Positions 54,637 to 63,599 of a stretch of 64,000 nt of DNA are shown here, one piece after another (position 1 is the stretch's first letter; every line of letters starts with the position of its first letter). The stretch is from Flavobacterium sp. K5-23 (GTDB lineage Bacteria; Bacteroidota; Bacteroidia; Flavobacteriales; Flavobacteriaceae), in the NCBI RefSeq assembly GCF_023278045.1, contig NZ_CP056783.1, forward strand, positions 434,001 to 498,000, read 5' to 3'. The notes beneath the pieces were generated by a model, which saw only the letters and a list, made by a program, of their open reading frames with translations, searched no databases and was not told the origin of the DNA. A program made the translations under genes and the position numbers.

Positions 54637-55080
54637 TTACTTCCTTTTATTTACAAAAAACCGCTTCATCAAGTCAGAAGCTTCTTCAGCTAAAACACCT
54701 CGAACTACAGTAGTTTTTGGGTGCAACTGCGTTCCCATTTTCTCGTAACCTCGATGTGTATCACTTGCACCAAAAACTATTTTCGAAATCTGACTCCAGT
54801 ACAAAGCGCCCGCGCACATTTGGCAAGGCTCCAGCGTGACATAAAGCGTACAATCCTTAAGGTATTTACCCCCAAGATAATTAGCGGCAGCAGTAATGGT
54901 TTGCATTTCGGCATGGGCAGTCACATCGTTTAGTAATTCAGTTAAATTATGGCTACGAGCAATTACTTTATTATCAATAACAATTACTGCACCCACGGGA
55001 ATTTCTCCTTTTTCAAAAGCCATTTCGGCTTCGTTCAAAGCTTTTTTCATGAAGTATTCGTCGGTGAAAGGATTTATCAT
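54637..55080 (-). CDS. tadA: tRNA-specific adenosine deaminase TadA
   Basis: TadA converts the wobble adenosine of tRNA-Arg(ACG) to inosine. The 147-residue protein has the zinc/proton-shuttle motif HAEMQTI and the second zinc motif PCQMCAGAL, with IPVGAVIV and NLTELLNDVTAHAE typical of TadA rather than of guanine deaminases. It stands between two divergent or convergent neighbours with no operon partner. Confidence 0.9.
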   Translation of the reverse strand: MINPFTDEYFMKKALNEAEMAFEKGEIPVGAVIVIDNKVIARSHNLTELLNDVTAHAEMQTITAAANYLGGKYLKDCTLYVTLEPCQMCAGALYWSQISKIVFGASDTHRGYEKMGTQLHPKTTVVRGVLAEEASDLMKRFFVNKRK

Positions 55081-55190
55081 AGTATAGACCGCGAATTCGC
55101 AAATTTTAATTCTTTGTGATTCTTCGCTTTTTTTGTAATTCTTTGTGAAACAACTTTTTTTATCGACTGTAAAAATACAATTTCAAATCG

Positions 55191-55198
55191 TACATTTG
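55191..55198 (+). promoter_or_regulatory. Possible promoter -7 element very close to the dxs start
   Basis: TACATTTG fits TAnnTTTG but ends only four bases before the dxs ATG. If it is used, the mRNA would be essentially leaderless. Confidence 0.35.
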
Positions 55199-55202
55199 CT
55201 TT

Positions 55203-56975
55203 ATGCCAAACAATTTACTTTTAAACATAAACAACCCAACTGATTTACGCCTACTTGATGAAGCTCAGCTTCCACAAGTAGCACAGGAATTACGCAACTT
55301 CATAATCGATATTGTATCTGTAAAAGAAGGTCATTTGGGTGCCAGTTTAGGAGTGATCGAATTGACAATCGCCTTGCACTATGTCTTTAACACCCCAGAA
55401 GATTTATTGGTTTGGGATGTGGGACATCAGGCATACGGACATAAAATCCTAACAGAAAGAAGAGAAAACTTTCACACTAATCGGCAACTTAACGGTATTT
55501 CTGGTTTCCCAAAAAGAAGTGAAAGCATTTACGATACTTTTGGCGTAGGCCACTCCTCCACTTCGATCTCTGCCGCATTGGGAATGGCAATCGCCTCCAA
55601 TCTAAAAGGAGATTTCGAAAAACAACACATCGCGGTGATTGGAGACGCCTCCATAGCCTCAGGAATGGCTTTTGAAGGACTAAACCACGCTGGGGTCACT
55701 GATGCCAACTTACTGGTAATACTTAACGATAACGCTATCGGGATTGATCCAAGTGTGGGTGCTTTGAAAAAATACCTTACCGCAGTAAAAAACGGCAAGA
55801 ACCCAAGACAGAACAATATGATGAAATCATTGAATTTTGACTATTCGGGTCCTATCGACGGGAATGATATTTTTGCAGTTATCAAAGAATTGAAACGGTT
55901 ACAAAAAATAAAAGGGCCTAAATTCCTCCATGTCATAACCACTAAAGGTAAAGGATTAAAACAAGCCGAAGAAGACCAGGTGAAATACCATGCTCCCGGA
56001 AAATTTGACGCTAGCACGGGAGAAATTCATTTGAAATCAGAAGAAAATTTACCTCCAAAATACCAGGATGTTTTTGGCTTGACCATTTTAGATTTGGCTC
56101 TAAAGAATGAAAAGATAATAGGCATCACTCCTGCTATGCCTTCAGGAAGTTCGTTGAAATTTATGATGGACGCACTCCCTAAACGTGCTTTTGACGTAGG
56201 AATTGCTGAGCAGCACGCAGTTACTTTATCTGCAGGAATGGCGACTCAAGGAATGGTGGTTTTTTGCAATATCTATTCTACTTTTTTACAAAGAGCCTAC
56301 GACCAAGTCATTCACGATGTGGCGTTACAAAACTTACCAGTTATTTTTTGTTTAGACAGAGCGGGCTTAGTGGGAGAAGACGGGGCAACCCATCATGGTG
56401 TATTTGACATCGCTTATTTGAGATGCATTCCTAATATGATTGTTTATTCTCCATTGAATGAAATTGCCTTGAGAAATATATTATACACCGCACAGTTAGG
56501 TTTAAATCATCCAATAGCTATACGTTATCCTCGAGGCCGTGGCCTAACAACCGACTGGCAAAAAGAATATAAAACAATAGAAATAGGAAAAGCGGAATGC
56601 CTTAAAGAAGGAACTAAAATTGCAGTATTATCTAATGGTGCAATCGGGAAAAATGTTTCTTTGGCTTTAGCCAATATGAATAACCCGGAAACCATTGCGC
56701 ATTTTGATTTTGCATTCGTAAAACCACTGGACGAAAAGGAATTACATCTTATAATGAAAAATTTCAATTCCATAATAACACTTGAAGACGGTGCAATTAC
56801 CGGAGGTTTTGGAAGTGCCATTCTTGAATTTGCTTCACAAAACAGTTACACAATCGAAATAAAAACATTAGGAATACCAGATGAATTTATAGAACATGGA
56901 ACTGTAGCCGAATTACAACAATATTGTAAAATTGACGTTAAAAGTCTTGAAAACATTTTTTCGAAATATAAATAA
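55203..56975 (+). CDS. dxs: 1-deoxy-D-xylulose-5-phosphate synthase
   Basis: DXS condenses pyruvate and glyceraldehyde 3-phosphate, using thiamine diphosphate. Its product feeds both the MEP isoprenoid pathway and the thiazole made by ThiG in the operon at 8084-15216. The 590-residue protein has the ThDP motif (GDASIASGMAFEGLNHAG...NDN), HQAYGHKILT, EQHAVTLSAGMA and the C-terminal transketolase fold (EDGAITGGFGSA). The length is slightly shorter than E. coli DXS, as is usual in this phylum. Confidence 0.96.
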   Translation: MPNNLLLNINNPTDLRLLDEAQLPQVAQELRNFIIDIVSVKEGHLGASLGVIELTIALHYVFNTPEDLLVWDVGHQAYGHKILTERRENFHTNRQLNGISGFPKRSESIYDTFGVGHSSTSISAALGMAIASNLKGDFEKQHIAVIGDASIASGMAFEGLNHAGVTDANLLVILNDNAIGIDPSVGALKKYLTAVKNGKNPRQNNMMKSLNFDYSGPIDGNDIFAVIKELKRLQKIKGPKFLHVITTKGKGLKQAEEDQVKYHAPGKFDASTGEIHLKSEENLPPKYQDVFGLTILDLALKNEKIIGITPAMPSGSSLKFMMDALPKRAFDVGIAEQHAVTLSAGMATQGMVVFCNIYSTFLQRAYDQVIHDVALQNLPVIFCLDRAGLVGEDGATHHGVFDIAYLRCIPNMIVYSPLNEIALRNILYTAQLGLNHPIAIRYPRGRGLTTDWQKEYKTIEIGKAECLKEGTKIAVLSNGAIGKNVSLALANMNNPETIAHFDFAFVKPLDEKELHLIMKNFNSIITLEDGAITGGFGSAILEFASQNSYTIEIKTLGIPDEFIEHGTVAELQQYCKIDVKSLENIFSKYK

Positions 56976-57008
56976 CAATATATTAGCACCCTTTTTAACA
57001 GCCTTGCA

Positions 57009-57971
57009 ATGAAATTACTGTCCTTTACAATACTTCTTACATTAATCTTAATTTCAACAAATAGTTTCTCCCAGAAAATAATCACGACAATTGCAGTTCC
57101 TTCTACAAAGGACACTATCTCACATTGGACTAAAAAGAATCAATTAGGATTTGACATTTCTGAAATAGCTTTTCTAAACTGGAATGCAGGAGGAACAAGT
57201 TCTATATCCGGTTTATTCAAAGGAAAATTCACCCGTGTATATACTGAGGACAAATACAATTGGAAAAACGAACTTATAATTCGTTACGGCTTGAACAAAC
57301 AAGATGGAATCGAAGTTAGAAAAACTGAAGATGCTTTTCAATTTAATTCTGCTTTTGGTTTTCGTAATGATACAGTTACTAATTGGTATCACACAGCCAA
57401 ATTTAATTTCAATACTCAATTCACAAATGGATATTCGTATCCTAATACTGAAATAGCCGTTTCTAAACCTTTTGCACCAGCCTATATCTTCCTGGGAATT
57501 GGGGCTGAGTATGCAAACAAAGAGAAAAACAAATTGTTATACATTTCGCCTTTTACATTAAAAACCACATTAGTTCTTGACCAACGATTAGCTGATTTAG
57601 GCGCATTTGGAGTTAAGAAAGCCAGTTATGACGTTAATGGCAATTTAATTGTTATGGGAGAAAGATCAAGAAAAGAGCTTGGTTTTTTAGTGACGAGTTA
57701 CTACAAAAAAGAAATCGCCAAAAATATCACTATTGAAAATCGCTTGAGTTTATATTCTGATTATATCAACAAATTCGGGAACATTGATGTTGATTACGAC
57801 TTGTTATTAGAACTAGTTGTAAATGCTCACGTTAAAACTAATATTGGCGCTCATATTATATATGATGACGACATAAAAGCCAAAGAGAATATTGAGGGCA
57901 AACAGGTAACTGTTGGCCCAAAATTACAACTTAAACAAGTATTAGGAGTTGGATTAGTCTATGCCTTTTAG
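57009..57971 (+). CDS. DUF3078 outer-membrane-type protein
   Basis: This 320-residue protein has a signal peptide (MKLLSFTILLTLILISTNSFSQ) and a beta-rich body with repeated amphipathic aromatic strands (FLNWNAGGTSSISGLFKGKF, WKNELIIRYGLNKQDG, KFNFNTQFTNGYSYP). It ends in Phe (GVGLVYAF), as outer-membrane barrels do. The layout matches DUF3078, a Bacteroidota family of unknown function. It starts 33 bases after dxs and may share its transcript. Confidence 0.83.
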   Translation: MKLLSFTILLTLILISTNSFSQKIITTIAVPSTKDTISHWTKKNQLGFDISEIAFLNWNAGGTSSISGLFKGKFTRVYTEDKYNWKNELIIRYGLNKQDGIEVRKTEDAFQFNSAFGFRNDTVTNWYHTAKFNFNTQFTNGYSYPNTEIAVSKPFAPAYIFLGIGAEYANKEKNKLLYISPFTLKTTLVLDQRLADLGAFGVKKASYDVNGNLIVMGERSRKELGFLVTSYYKKEIAKNITIENRLSLYSDYINKFGNIDVDYDLLLELVVNAHVKTNIGAHIIYDDDIKAKENIEGKQVTVGPKLQLKQVLGVGLVYAF

Positions 57972-57974
57972 AAA

Positions 57975-59321
57975 TTAATCCTTTTTTCGGCCATTAATTG
58001 TTTCAAACAATTTCAAAGCATTCCCATCAGTAAGCAACGAAATAAAATGACAAATATGTAGTAACCTCTTGTATAAATTTTCTTTTTCTTCGTGGTGCTT
58101 TTCAGGCAGCATTTTCAAAATTAACTTATCGTAATTAGAAGCGTTCCCATTGTATTTATTATTGTAAGCAGTAATAAATTTGTCTAGTAAGGTTTGAATT
58201 ATCTGATAACCCACAATCTCTTTTTCAATTACCTCCCTACTTTGATAGATGTTATTCACACTAATATTGATAATATCATCCATTTGCGCTTTGTACTTAC
58301 TTTTATCAGTTAAAGCATAAGGGAATTTTCCATTTAATATGGCTTCTTCATTTTCGACAAAAACTTTTACAGCATCATTTATCAAACTCCCTATTGCCAA
58401 AGCGCGTAAATAACTGATGCGATCTTCCTTAGTGGTCAAGGTTTTGTATTTTGAAGTATCAATACTGTCTTTTACTAATTTAATCAGGTATTCCAATGCA
58501 AAATCCTCCGAAACGAGTCCTAGATTTATCCCGTCTTCAAAATCAATAATTGTATAGCAAATATCATCGGCAGCCTCAACTAAATAAGCCAAGGGATGTC
58601 TTTCAAATCCAATATCTTTCCCTGATTTATTTGGGATCATCCCCATATCAGCAGCCACTTCCTGAAAAAACGTTTTGTCTGTCTGAAAAAAACCATACTT
58701 TTTATCAGCAATATTTGATGTTGGTTTTTTGGGCAAGCTCTCTTTTGGGTATTTCATAAATGCACCTAAGGTTGCATACGAAATACGAAGTCCGCCTTCA
58801 ATCCCAGGACGACTCGCTGTAAGCACAGAAAAACCATTGGCATTTCCTTCAAAATCAATTAAATCTTGCCATTCTTTTTCGGTCATTTCATCTTCATACT
58901 TTCTCCCTTTACCAATAGAAAAATATTCTCCTATCGCCTTTTCACCGGAATGTCCAAAAGGAGGATTCCCAATATCATGAGCCAATGACGCTGCGGCAAC
59001 TATAGCCCCAAAATCATTCATGTGAAAACCGTGAATTTCTTTTAAGTGTGGGTATTTTTCTATGATTATTTTTCCAACCAAACGTCCCAAAGAACGCCCA
59101 ACAACCGAAACCTCCAAACTGTGTGTCAAACGTGTATGCACGAAATCAGTTTTTGACAAAGGAATTACTTGGGTTTTATCTTGTAAACTTCTAAAAGCAG
59201 CCGAGAAAATAATACGATCATAATCGACTTCAAAGCCTAATCGGGTGTCGTCTTGTTCAATACGTAATCGCTTGCTTGTGTCTCCTTGTCGTTTTAATGA
59301 TAAAAGTTGTTCCCAGTTCAT
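57975..59321 (-). CDS. dgt: Deoxyguanosinetriphosphate triphosphohydrolase-like protein
   Basis: This 448-residue HD-domain dNTP triphosphohydrolase cleaves dGTP (or other dNTPs) to the nucleoside and triphosphate. The HD motif set is present: THSLEVSVVGRSLG, SLAHDIGNPPFGHSGE with the metal-binding His-Asp pair, and EAADDICYTIIDFED. The N-terminal RSLQDKTQVIPLS segment is typical. It converges with the DUF3078 gene with only three bases between them. Confidence 0.93.
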   Translation of the reverse strand: MNWEQLLSLKRQGDTSKRLRIEQDDTRLGFEVDYDRIIFSAAFRSLQDKTQVIPLSKTDFVHTRLTHSLEVSVVGRSLGRLVGKIIIEKYPHLKEIHGFHMNDFGAIVAAASLAHDIGNPPFGHSGEKAIGEYFSIGKGRKYEDEMTEKEWQDLIDFEGNANGFSVLTASRPGIEGGLRISYATLGAFMKYPKESLPKKPTSNIADKKYGFFQTDKTFFQEVAADMGMIPNKSGKDIGFERHPLAYLVEAADDICYTIIDFEDGINLGLVSEDFALEYLIKLVKDSIDTSKYKTLTTKEDRISYLRALAIGSLINDAVKVFVENEEAILNGKFPYALTDKSKYKAQMDDIINISVNNIYQSREVIEKEIVGYQIIQTLLDKFITAYNNKYNGNASNYDKLILKMLPEKHHEEKENLYKRLLHICHFISLLTDGNALKLFETINGRKKD

Positions 59322-59574
59322 ACTGTGTTTTTCGAAAGTGAATAATTGGATTATTTTTCAAAGATAGAGAAATAGCGATTACTAAAAATAGCTTTATTCT
59401 GATTTATAAAAGTATCATTAAAACAAAACAATTTATACTTAAAGCATAGTTTTATATCGAGTCGCTTTTGTAATAATGATTTAAACCAATATAATACTAT
59501 TTGATAAATTGATACTCTACAAGTCCGTTTTTATCAAACACATTGTATTTTTACAAACGATAACTAGTAATAAA

Positions 59575-60627
59575 ATGAATAAAAAAATAACCATATTAGG
59601 AGCAGGATTAAGTGGATTACTAACCGCCTACCGTTTGCAAAACAAAGGTTTTGATATCGAAATTATCGAAGCAAGAAATCGCATTGGCGGACGAATTCAC
59701 ACAATACATTCTGATACGGCCCAGGTAGAAATGGGCGCAACTTGGTTTAATGACATTCATATTAACTTCAGAAATATTTTAACGGAATTAGGAATCGAGT
59801 ACTTTGAACAATTTATGCAAGGCACTTCGTATTATGAATCGTTATCAGATACAGCAGCACAAGAAATCCAGATTCCACAAAACAGTCCAAGTTACAGAGT
59901 TGCAGGTGGCACTAGCCTACTTATCGAAACTTTGAAAAACAAATTAAAAGCTGTTCCTATCCACTTAAACGAAACAGTTACCAGTCTAAACTTTGAGAAC
60001 GAAAAAATCCAAATCACGACACAAAATCAATCTTTCGTGGCTGATTATGTGATATCGACATTGCCCCAAGCATTGTTTATAAATGACATTATAGTTTCTC
60101 CTACACTCCCAGAAAAACTGACTGACATAGCCCAAAACACCCATACTTGGATGCAAGATTCAATTAAAGTCGCATTTGTTTATGCAGCACCTTTCTGGAG
60201 AAACAAGAATTATTCAGGCACTTTATTTAGCAATGTGGGGCCTATTACGGAGTTTTACGACCAGTCTAATAATGTCTTAGATAAATTTGCGCTATGCGGT
60301 TTCATCAGCGCTGGAATGGAAATGTATTCCCAAACAGATCGTTTAGAAAAATTAAAAACACAATTAGTCAAGGTTTTTGGTCAGGAAGCTCTCAGTTATA
60401 CGTCTTATCACGAAACGATTTGGGCGAAAGAAAAACAAACTAAAAGCACCAACCAAATTGGGTTTATGTATCCGCATCAAAACAATGGACACCCTTTATT
60501 CAGGGAATCCTACTGTGACAACCGCTTGTTTTTTGCAGGAACAGAAACCGCAAATCAATATCCCGGCTATATGGAAGGCGCTGTAATTGCAGCCGAAAAT
60601 ACCGTTAAAGCCATTTTGAAATTATAA
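59575..60627 (+). CDS. FAD-dependent amine oxidase
   Basis: This 350-residue flavin amine oxidase-family protein starts at 59575 so that the FAD-binding GxGxxG fold begins right away (KKITILGAGLSGLLTAYRL, then IIEARNRIGGRIHT). The C-terminal FAD motif is present as FFAGTETANQYPGYMEGAV. The family deaminates amines or acts on related substrates. No export signal is visible, so it is probably cytoplasmic. It precedes an AraC-type regulator gene by 14 bases. Confidence 0.88.
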   Translation: MNKKITILGAGLSGLLTAYRLQNKGFDIEIIEARNRIGGRIHTIHSDTAQVEMGATWFNDIHINFRNILTELGIEYFEQFMQGTSYYESLSDTAAQEIQIPQNSPSYRVAGGTSLLIETLKNKLKAVPIHLNETVTSLNFENEKIQITTQNQSFVADYVISTLPQALFINDIIVSPTLPEKLTDIAQNTHTWMQDSIKVAFVYAAPFWRNKNYSGTLFSNVGPITEFYDQSNNVLDKFALCGFISAGMEMYSQTDRLEKLKTQLVKVFGQEALSYTSYHETIWAKEKQTKSTNQIGFMYPHQNNGHPLFRESYCDNRLFFAGTETANQYPGYMEGAVIAAENTVKAILKL

Positions 60628-60641
60628 ATTCGTTATAAACA

Positions 60642-61472
60642 ATGTCACTTATGCTTTACACTGGTCAACTTAATGAATTCATCCGATTAGCCGAAATTGA
60701 CGCTACCAATTGTGATTTACTGAAAGAAAAAATCACTGAAGGATTAAGCGTGATTTGGACCACAGATGAATTAAAGATTAATGTTGACGGAAGCGAGCAT
60801 TTGTTTCCGGCAAATTCGGTTTTATTTTTAACCGAATACCATAAAGTCGAAGTTTTAAAAGTCAACAAAGCCAGATTGATTCGGTTTAACAGGGCTTTTT
60901 ATTGCATCGCTGATCACGATAGCGAAGTGGGCTGCAAAGGAATTTTGTTTTTTGGTGCGTCCCAGTTTCCAAAGATTTCAATTCCAGATGAAGAACTGGA
61001 GAAATTTGAGATTCTTTGGAAAATGTTTGCTATCGAAATGGAATCCAAAGACGACCTGCAAAACGATATGTTACAAATGATGTTGAAGCGCTTGCTTATT
61101 CTATGCACTCGCGTTTATAAAGAGCAAACAGAATTGACCACATTTGACAAAAAGCAATTGGACCTTGTGAGAGAATACAATTACTTAGTCGAGAGCAATT
61201 TTAAGACCAAACACCAAGTCGCTGATTACGCCGAAATGCTGAACAAAAGTCCCAAGACACTTTCTAATTTATTCAAGAAATACAACGAAAAATCCCCTTT
61301 ACAGATTATTCAAAACCGAACCATCCTTGAAGCCCGCCGACTCTTGCGCTATTCTGACAAGAGCATCAAAGAGATTGCTTACGAAATAGGTTATGAAGAC
61401 ATTCAGTCTTTCAGCAGGTTTTTTAAAAAAGCGGAAGGAATCTCCCCTTCCGATTTCAAAAAGGCATTATAA
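60642..61472 (+). CDS. AraC-family transcriptional regulator
   Basis: This 276-residue regulator has a cupin-like N-terminal region (residues about 1-95; YHKVEVLKVNKARLIRFNRAFYCI) and a C-terminal two-helix-turn-helix AraC domain (residues about 180-275: HQVADYAEMLNKSPKTLSNLF, SIKEIAYEIGYEDIQSFSRFF). It lies 14 bases after the amine oxidase and may regulate it or the redox genes downstream; the target is an inference. The 3' gap starts with a dispersed repeat. Confidence 0.9.
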   Translation: MSLMLYTGQLNEFIRLAEIDATNCDLLKEKITEGLSVIWTTDELKINVDGSEHLFPANSVLFLTEYHKVEVLKVNKARLIRFNRAFYCIADHDSEVGCKGILFFGASQFPKISIPDEELEKFEILWKMFAIEMESKDDLQNDMLQMMLKRLLILCTRVYKEQTELTTFDKKQLDLVREYNYLVESNFKTKHQVADYAEMLNKSPKTLSNLFKKYNEKSPLQIIQNRTILEARRLLRYSDKSIKEIAYEIGYEDIQSFSRFFKKAEGISPSDFKKAL

Positions 61473-61487
61473 AGAAGATCTTTTTTT

Positions 61488-61566
61488 AGGAGCTAATACG
61501 GCTATCCGCTTTATCTTTTATACTGAAATCCAGTATAAAAGGATGCCGCTTCTATCCGGGCTAGTA
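61488..61566 (+). repeat. Dispersed intergenic repeat, variable-centre family, copy 4
   Basis: Arms are AGGAGCTAATACGGCTATCC and CCGCTTCTATCCGGGCTAG. The centre is a CTTTTATACTG / CAGTATAAAAG hairpin. Confidence 0.8.
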
Positions 61567-61738
61567 CGATTGTGGGGCTAATTAAATTCTTTTTTAATCA
61601 TTCTTCTAAAAAGATAATAAGGTAGAACTGGACCAAAACAATTACTTAGTGTTTTATTCACTTAGCGTTCTATTCTTTTCACTTCTATTGAATCTTTCTT
61701 CTCAAACTCTTTCCTTATATATACTAAACGTCATCCCG

Positions 61739-61809
61739 TAGCCCCGATTGAAGTGGAAATCCTTTTTATTTTTCCTTTATAAATAAAAAGATTAAAACGG
61801 AAAGTGGGA
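61739..61809 (-). repeat. Dispersed intergenic repeat, variable-centre family, copy 5
   Basis: This copy is in reverse orientation: TAGCCCCGATTGAAGTGGAAA on one side and a GGAAAGTGGGAA-type arm on the other. The centre is a CTTTTTATTT / AAATAAAAAG hairpin. Copies 4 and 5 lie within 250 bases in opposite orientations and fill most of the 410-base gap before the redox genes. Confidence 0.75.
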
Positions 61810-61981
61810 ACAATGTAAATGAAACCACACCTGCTCTTGCTCCCAATTTAAAAAAAAGCACGCTTTTTTGACTAAAAAAAGACGTCAAGGGAATAATGAA
61901 CAACTCTACGGGAAATGCGACCTAACTTCAAGCTTGGCTTTCATCACACCTTTGTACCATCAAATTGAAACAACAGGAATT

Positions 61982-62140
61982 ATGAAAACAATACACACCA
62001 TTATCGAAGGCTTTAAAACTGTTTTAGGCTTGAATGTTCCAAAAAAAACACCGCAATTAATTGCAATAACACAGGATAGTTTTTGTCAAAATTTGGCAAT
62101 CACGGATTACTACTGTGACGAAAACAACTTATTCATATAA
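61982..62140 (+). CDS. Small protein upstream of thioredoxin
   Basis: This 52-residue protein starts at the ATG of MKTIHTIIEGFKTVLGLN; a longer open frame upstream is not credible. It has two Cys near the end (SFCQNLAITDYYC) and is acidic at the C-terminus. I recognise no family. It ends 17 bases before the thioredoxin gene and is probably co-transcribed with it. A redox role suggested by the neighbourhood is only a guess. Confidence 0.6.
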   Translation: MKTIHTIIEGFKTVLGLNVPKKTPQLIAITQDSFCQNLAITDYYCDENNLFI

Positions 62141-62157
62141 TTATTAATTCAAAAAAA

Positions 62158-62478
62158 ATGATACAACATTTAGACAAAACTAATTTTGACGCGACCATAA
62201 ATACAAATGATGTAGTGCTAGTGGATTTCTTCGCTGACTGGTGTGGGCCTTGTAAAGCGTTACATCCTGCACTGGAAGAATTAGCTAAAGACTTTGATGG
62301 CAGAGCGGTAATTTCAAAAATAAACGTGGATACTAATCCAGAGTTAGCAGCGCAATTTAAAGTGAGAAGCATACCTGCTTTATTCTATTTTAAGAACGGA
62401 GAAATTGTGGGAACTCAAAACGGAGTACAAAGCAAATCAGTGATGACAAGTCATTTAACAAGTTTGATAAAAAGTTAA
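62158..62478 (+). CDS. Thioredoxin
   Basis: This 106-residue cytoplasmic thioredoxin has the active site FFADWCGPCKAL, the cis-Pro in RSIPALFYF and the typical strand VVLVDFFADW. The usual length and lack of a signal peptide fit a disulfide reductase. It is followed after only four bases by an OsmC-family gene, which suggests that it serves that peroxidase. Confidence 0.93.
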   Translation: MIQHLDKTNFDATINTNDVVLVDFFADWCGPCKALHPALEELAKDFDGRAVISKINVDTNPELAAQFKVRSIPALFYFKNGEIVGTQNGVQSKSVMTSHLTSLIKS

Positions 62479-62482
62479 TACT

Positions 62483-62911
62483 ATGGGAAAGAAAATAAAC
62501 ATTAAAAATCTACCTACGGGATACCAATCCTTGATTTCAAACGGTAGACATGCAATTGTGGGCGACGAACCTATATCAAGCACAGGAACCGACTTAGGGT
62601 TCTCGCCAGAGGATTTAATTCTCTCTAGTATTGCAATGTGTAAAGTAGCTACTGTACGCTACATTGCCAGAAAAAACAACTGGAAAATAGGTCATGTTGA
62701 TGGTGAATTTGAATTAAACGTTAAACGCGGAGAAGGTGGGAAACTATCCTCTCATGTTACTGCCAAAATTCAAATTGAAGGCGACTTAACCGCAGAACAA
62801 AAAACAGAACTACTTAAACAAGCTGATGCCTGTTACGTTCACCGTATGATTGAAGGGGAATGGAATATAGAAAGTGCCCAGGAATTAACAACCGAAGTGC
62901 TTACAGCATAA
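62483..62911 (+). CDS. OsmC-family peroxiredoxin-like protein
   Basis: This 142-residue OsmC/Ohr-family protein reduces organic hydroperoxides with two Cys. The two Cys are visible in SSIAMCKVATVRY and QADACYVHRMIEGEW. The length and the DLGFSPEDLILSS stretch are typical. The gene is the third of a probable small-protein/thioredoxin/OsmC unit, so the upstream thioredoxin is a plausible electron donor. Confidence 0.88.
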   Translation: MGKKINIKNLPTGYQSLISNGRHAIVGDEPISSTGTDLGFSPEDLILSSIAMCKVATVRYIARKNNWKIGHVDGEFELNVKRGEGGKLSSHVTAKIQIEGDLTAEQKTELLKQADACYVHRMIEGEWNIESAQELTTEVLTA

Positions 62912-62974
62912 TAAAGGCGGTTTTATAGTAAAACTGACTGATTTACAATTATTCAAATATAAAAAACAAACAAA

Positions 62975-63436
62975 ATGAAAAATTTAAAATTAACATTAGT
63001 AGTAGCATTTATTGCTTTATTTTCAAACGGAATTTTTGCACAAGTAGATGCAATTGATAAAACAGGTTTAGCCATTGGAGGATACGACGTAGTGTCTTAT
63101 CATAAAAACAATAAAGCCGTAAAAGGGAATGCTGCCGACTCAGTAAAAGTGGAAAAAACCACTTATTATTTTGCTTCTAAAGCTAATGCAAATGCTTTTA
63201 AAGCAAATCCTAAAAAATACTTACCACAAGTTAACGGATACTGCGCATGGGGTGTAGCCGAAAAAGATTCGAAATTCTCCATCAACCCTGAAACTTTTAA
63301 AATTGTAGATAATAAATTGTACTTATTCTTCAATGGTGATTTTAACGGGACTCAAGTAAATACATTAGAAATCTGGAATAAAGATGAGGCTAAATATGTA
63401 AAAATCATTGACAAAAAATGGGCAATGATTAAATAA
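62975..63436 (+). CDS. Exported YHS-domain protein
   Basis: This 153-residue protein has a signal peptide (LTLVVAFIALFSNGIFAQ) and a YHS-type domain. The domain starts TGLAIGGYDVVSYHK, includes YYFASKANANAFKANPKKYLP and has a single Cys in NGYCAWGVAEK. YHS domains are small metal-binding modules often found near copper or redox functions. It is probably periplasmic and lies 63 bases after the OsmC gene. Confidence 0.85.
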   Translation: MKNLKLTLVVAFIALFSNGIFAQVDAIDKTGLAIGGYDVVSYHKNNKAVKGNAADSVKVEKTTYYFASKANANAFKANPKKYLPQVNGYCAWGVAEKDSKFSINPETFKIVDNKLYLFFNGDFNGTQVNTLEIWNKDEAKYVKIIDKKWAMIK

Positions 63437-63473
63437 TAAATACCACCTCTATATACCACCACAGATTTGGACT

Positions 63474-63508
63474 CAAAGGGTTTTTCTTTTTAAAAGTGAA
63501 ACCCTTTG
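63474..63508. terminator. Probable terminator after the YHS gene
   Basis: CAAAGGGTTT and AAACCCTTTG form a 10-bp stem around a TTCTTTTTAAAAGTG loop that can itself pair. The T-run that follows is weak. Confidence 0.55.
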
Positions 63509-63599
63509 TTGTGTATTAACAAATTAAGAAACATCCCGTACAAAAGGGCTTATTTCATTACATTTGAGCAGTTTTTCAAAACAATACAATTTTAAAACA

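Noticed and set aside
61482..61860. CRISPR-like array in the gap before the redox genes
   Set aside because: The two repeat copies there are inverted relative to each other, of different length, and have no regular spacers.
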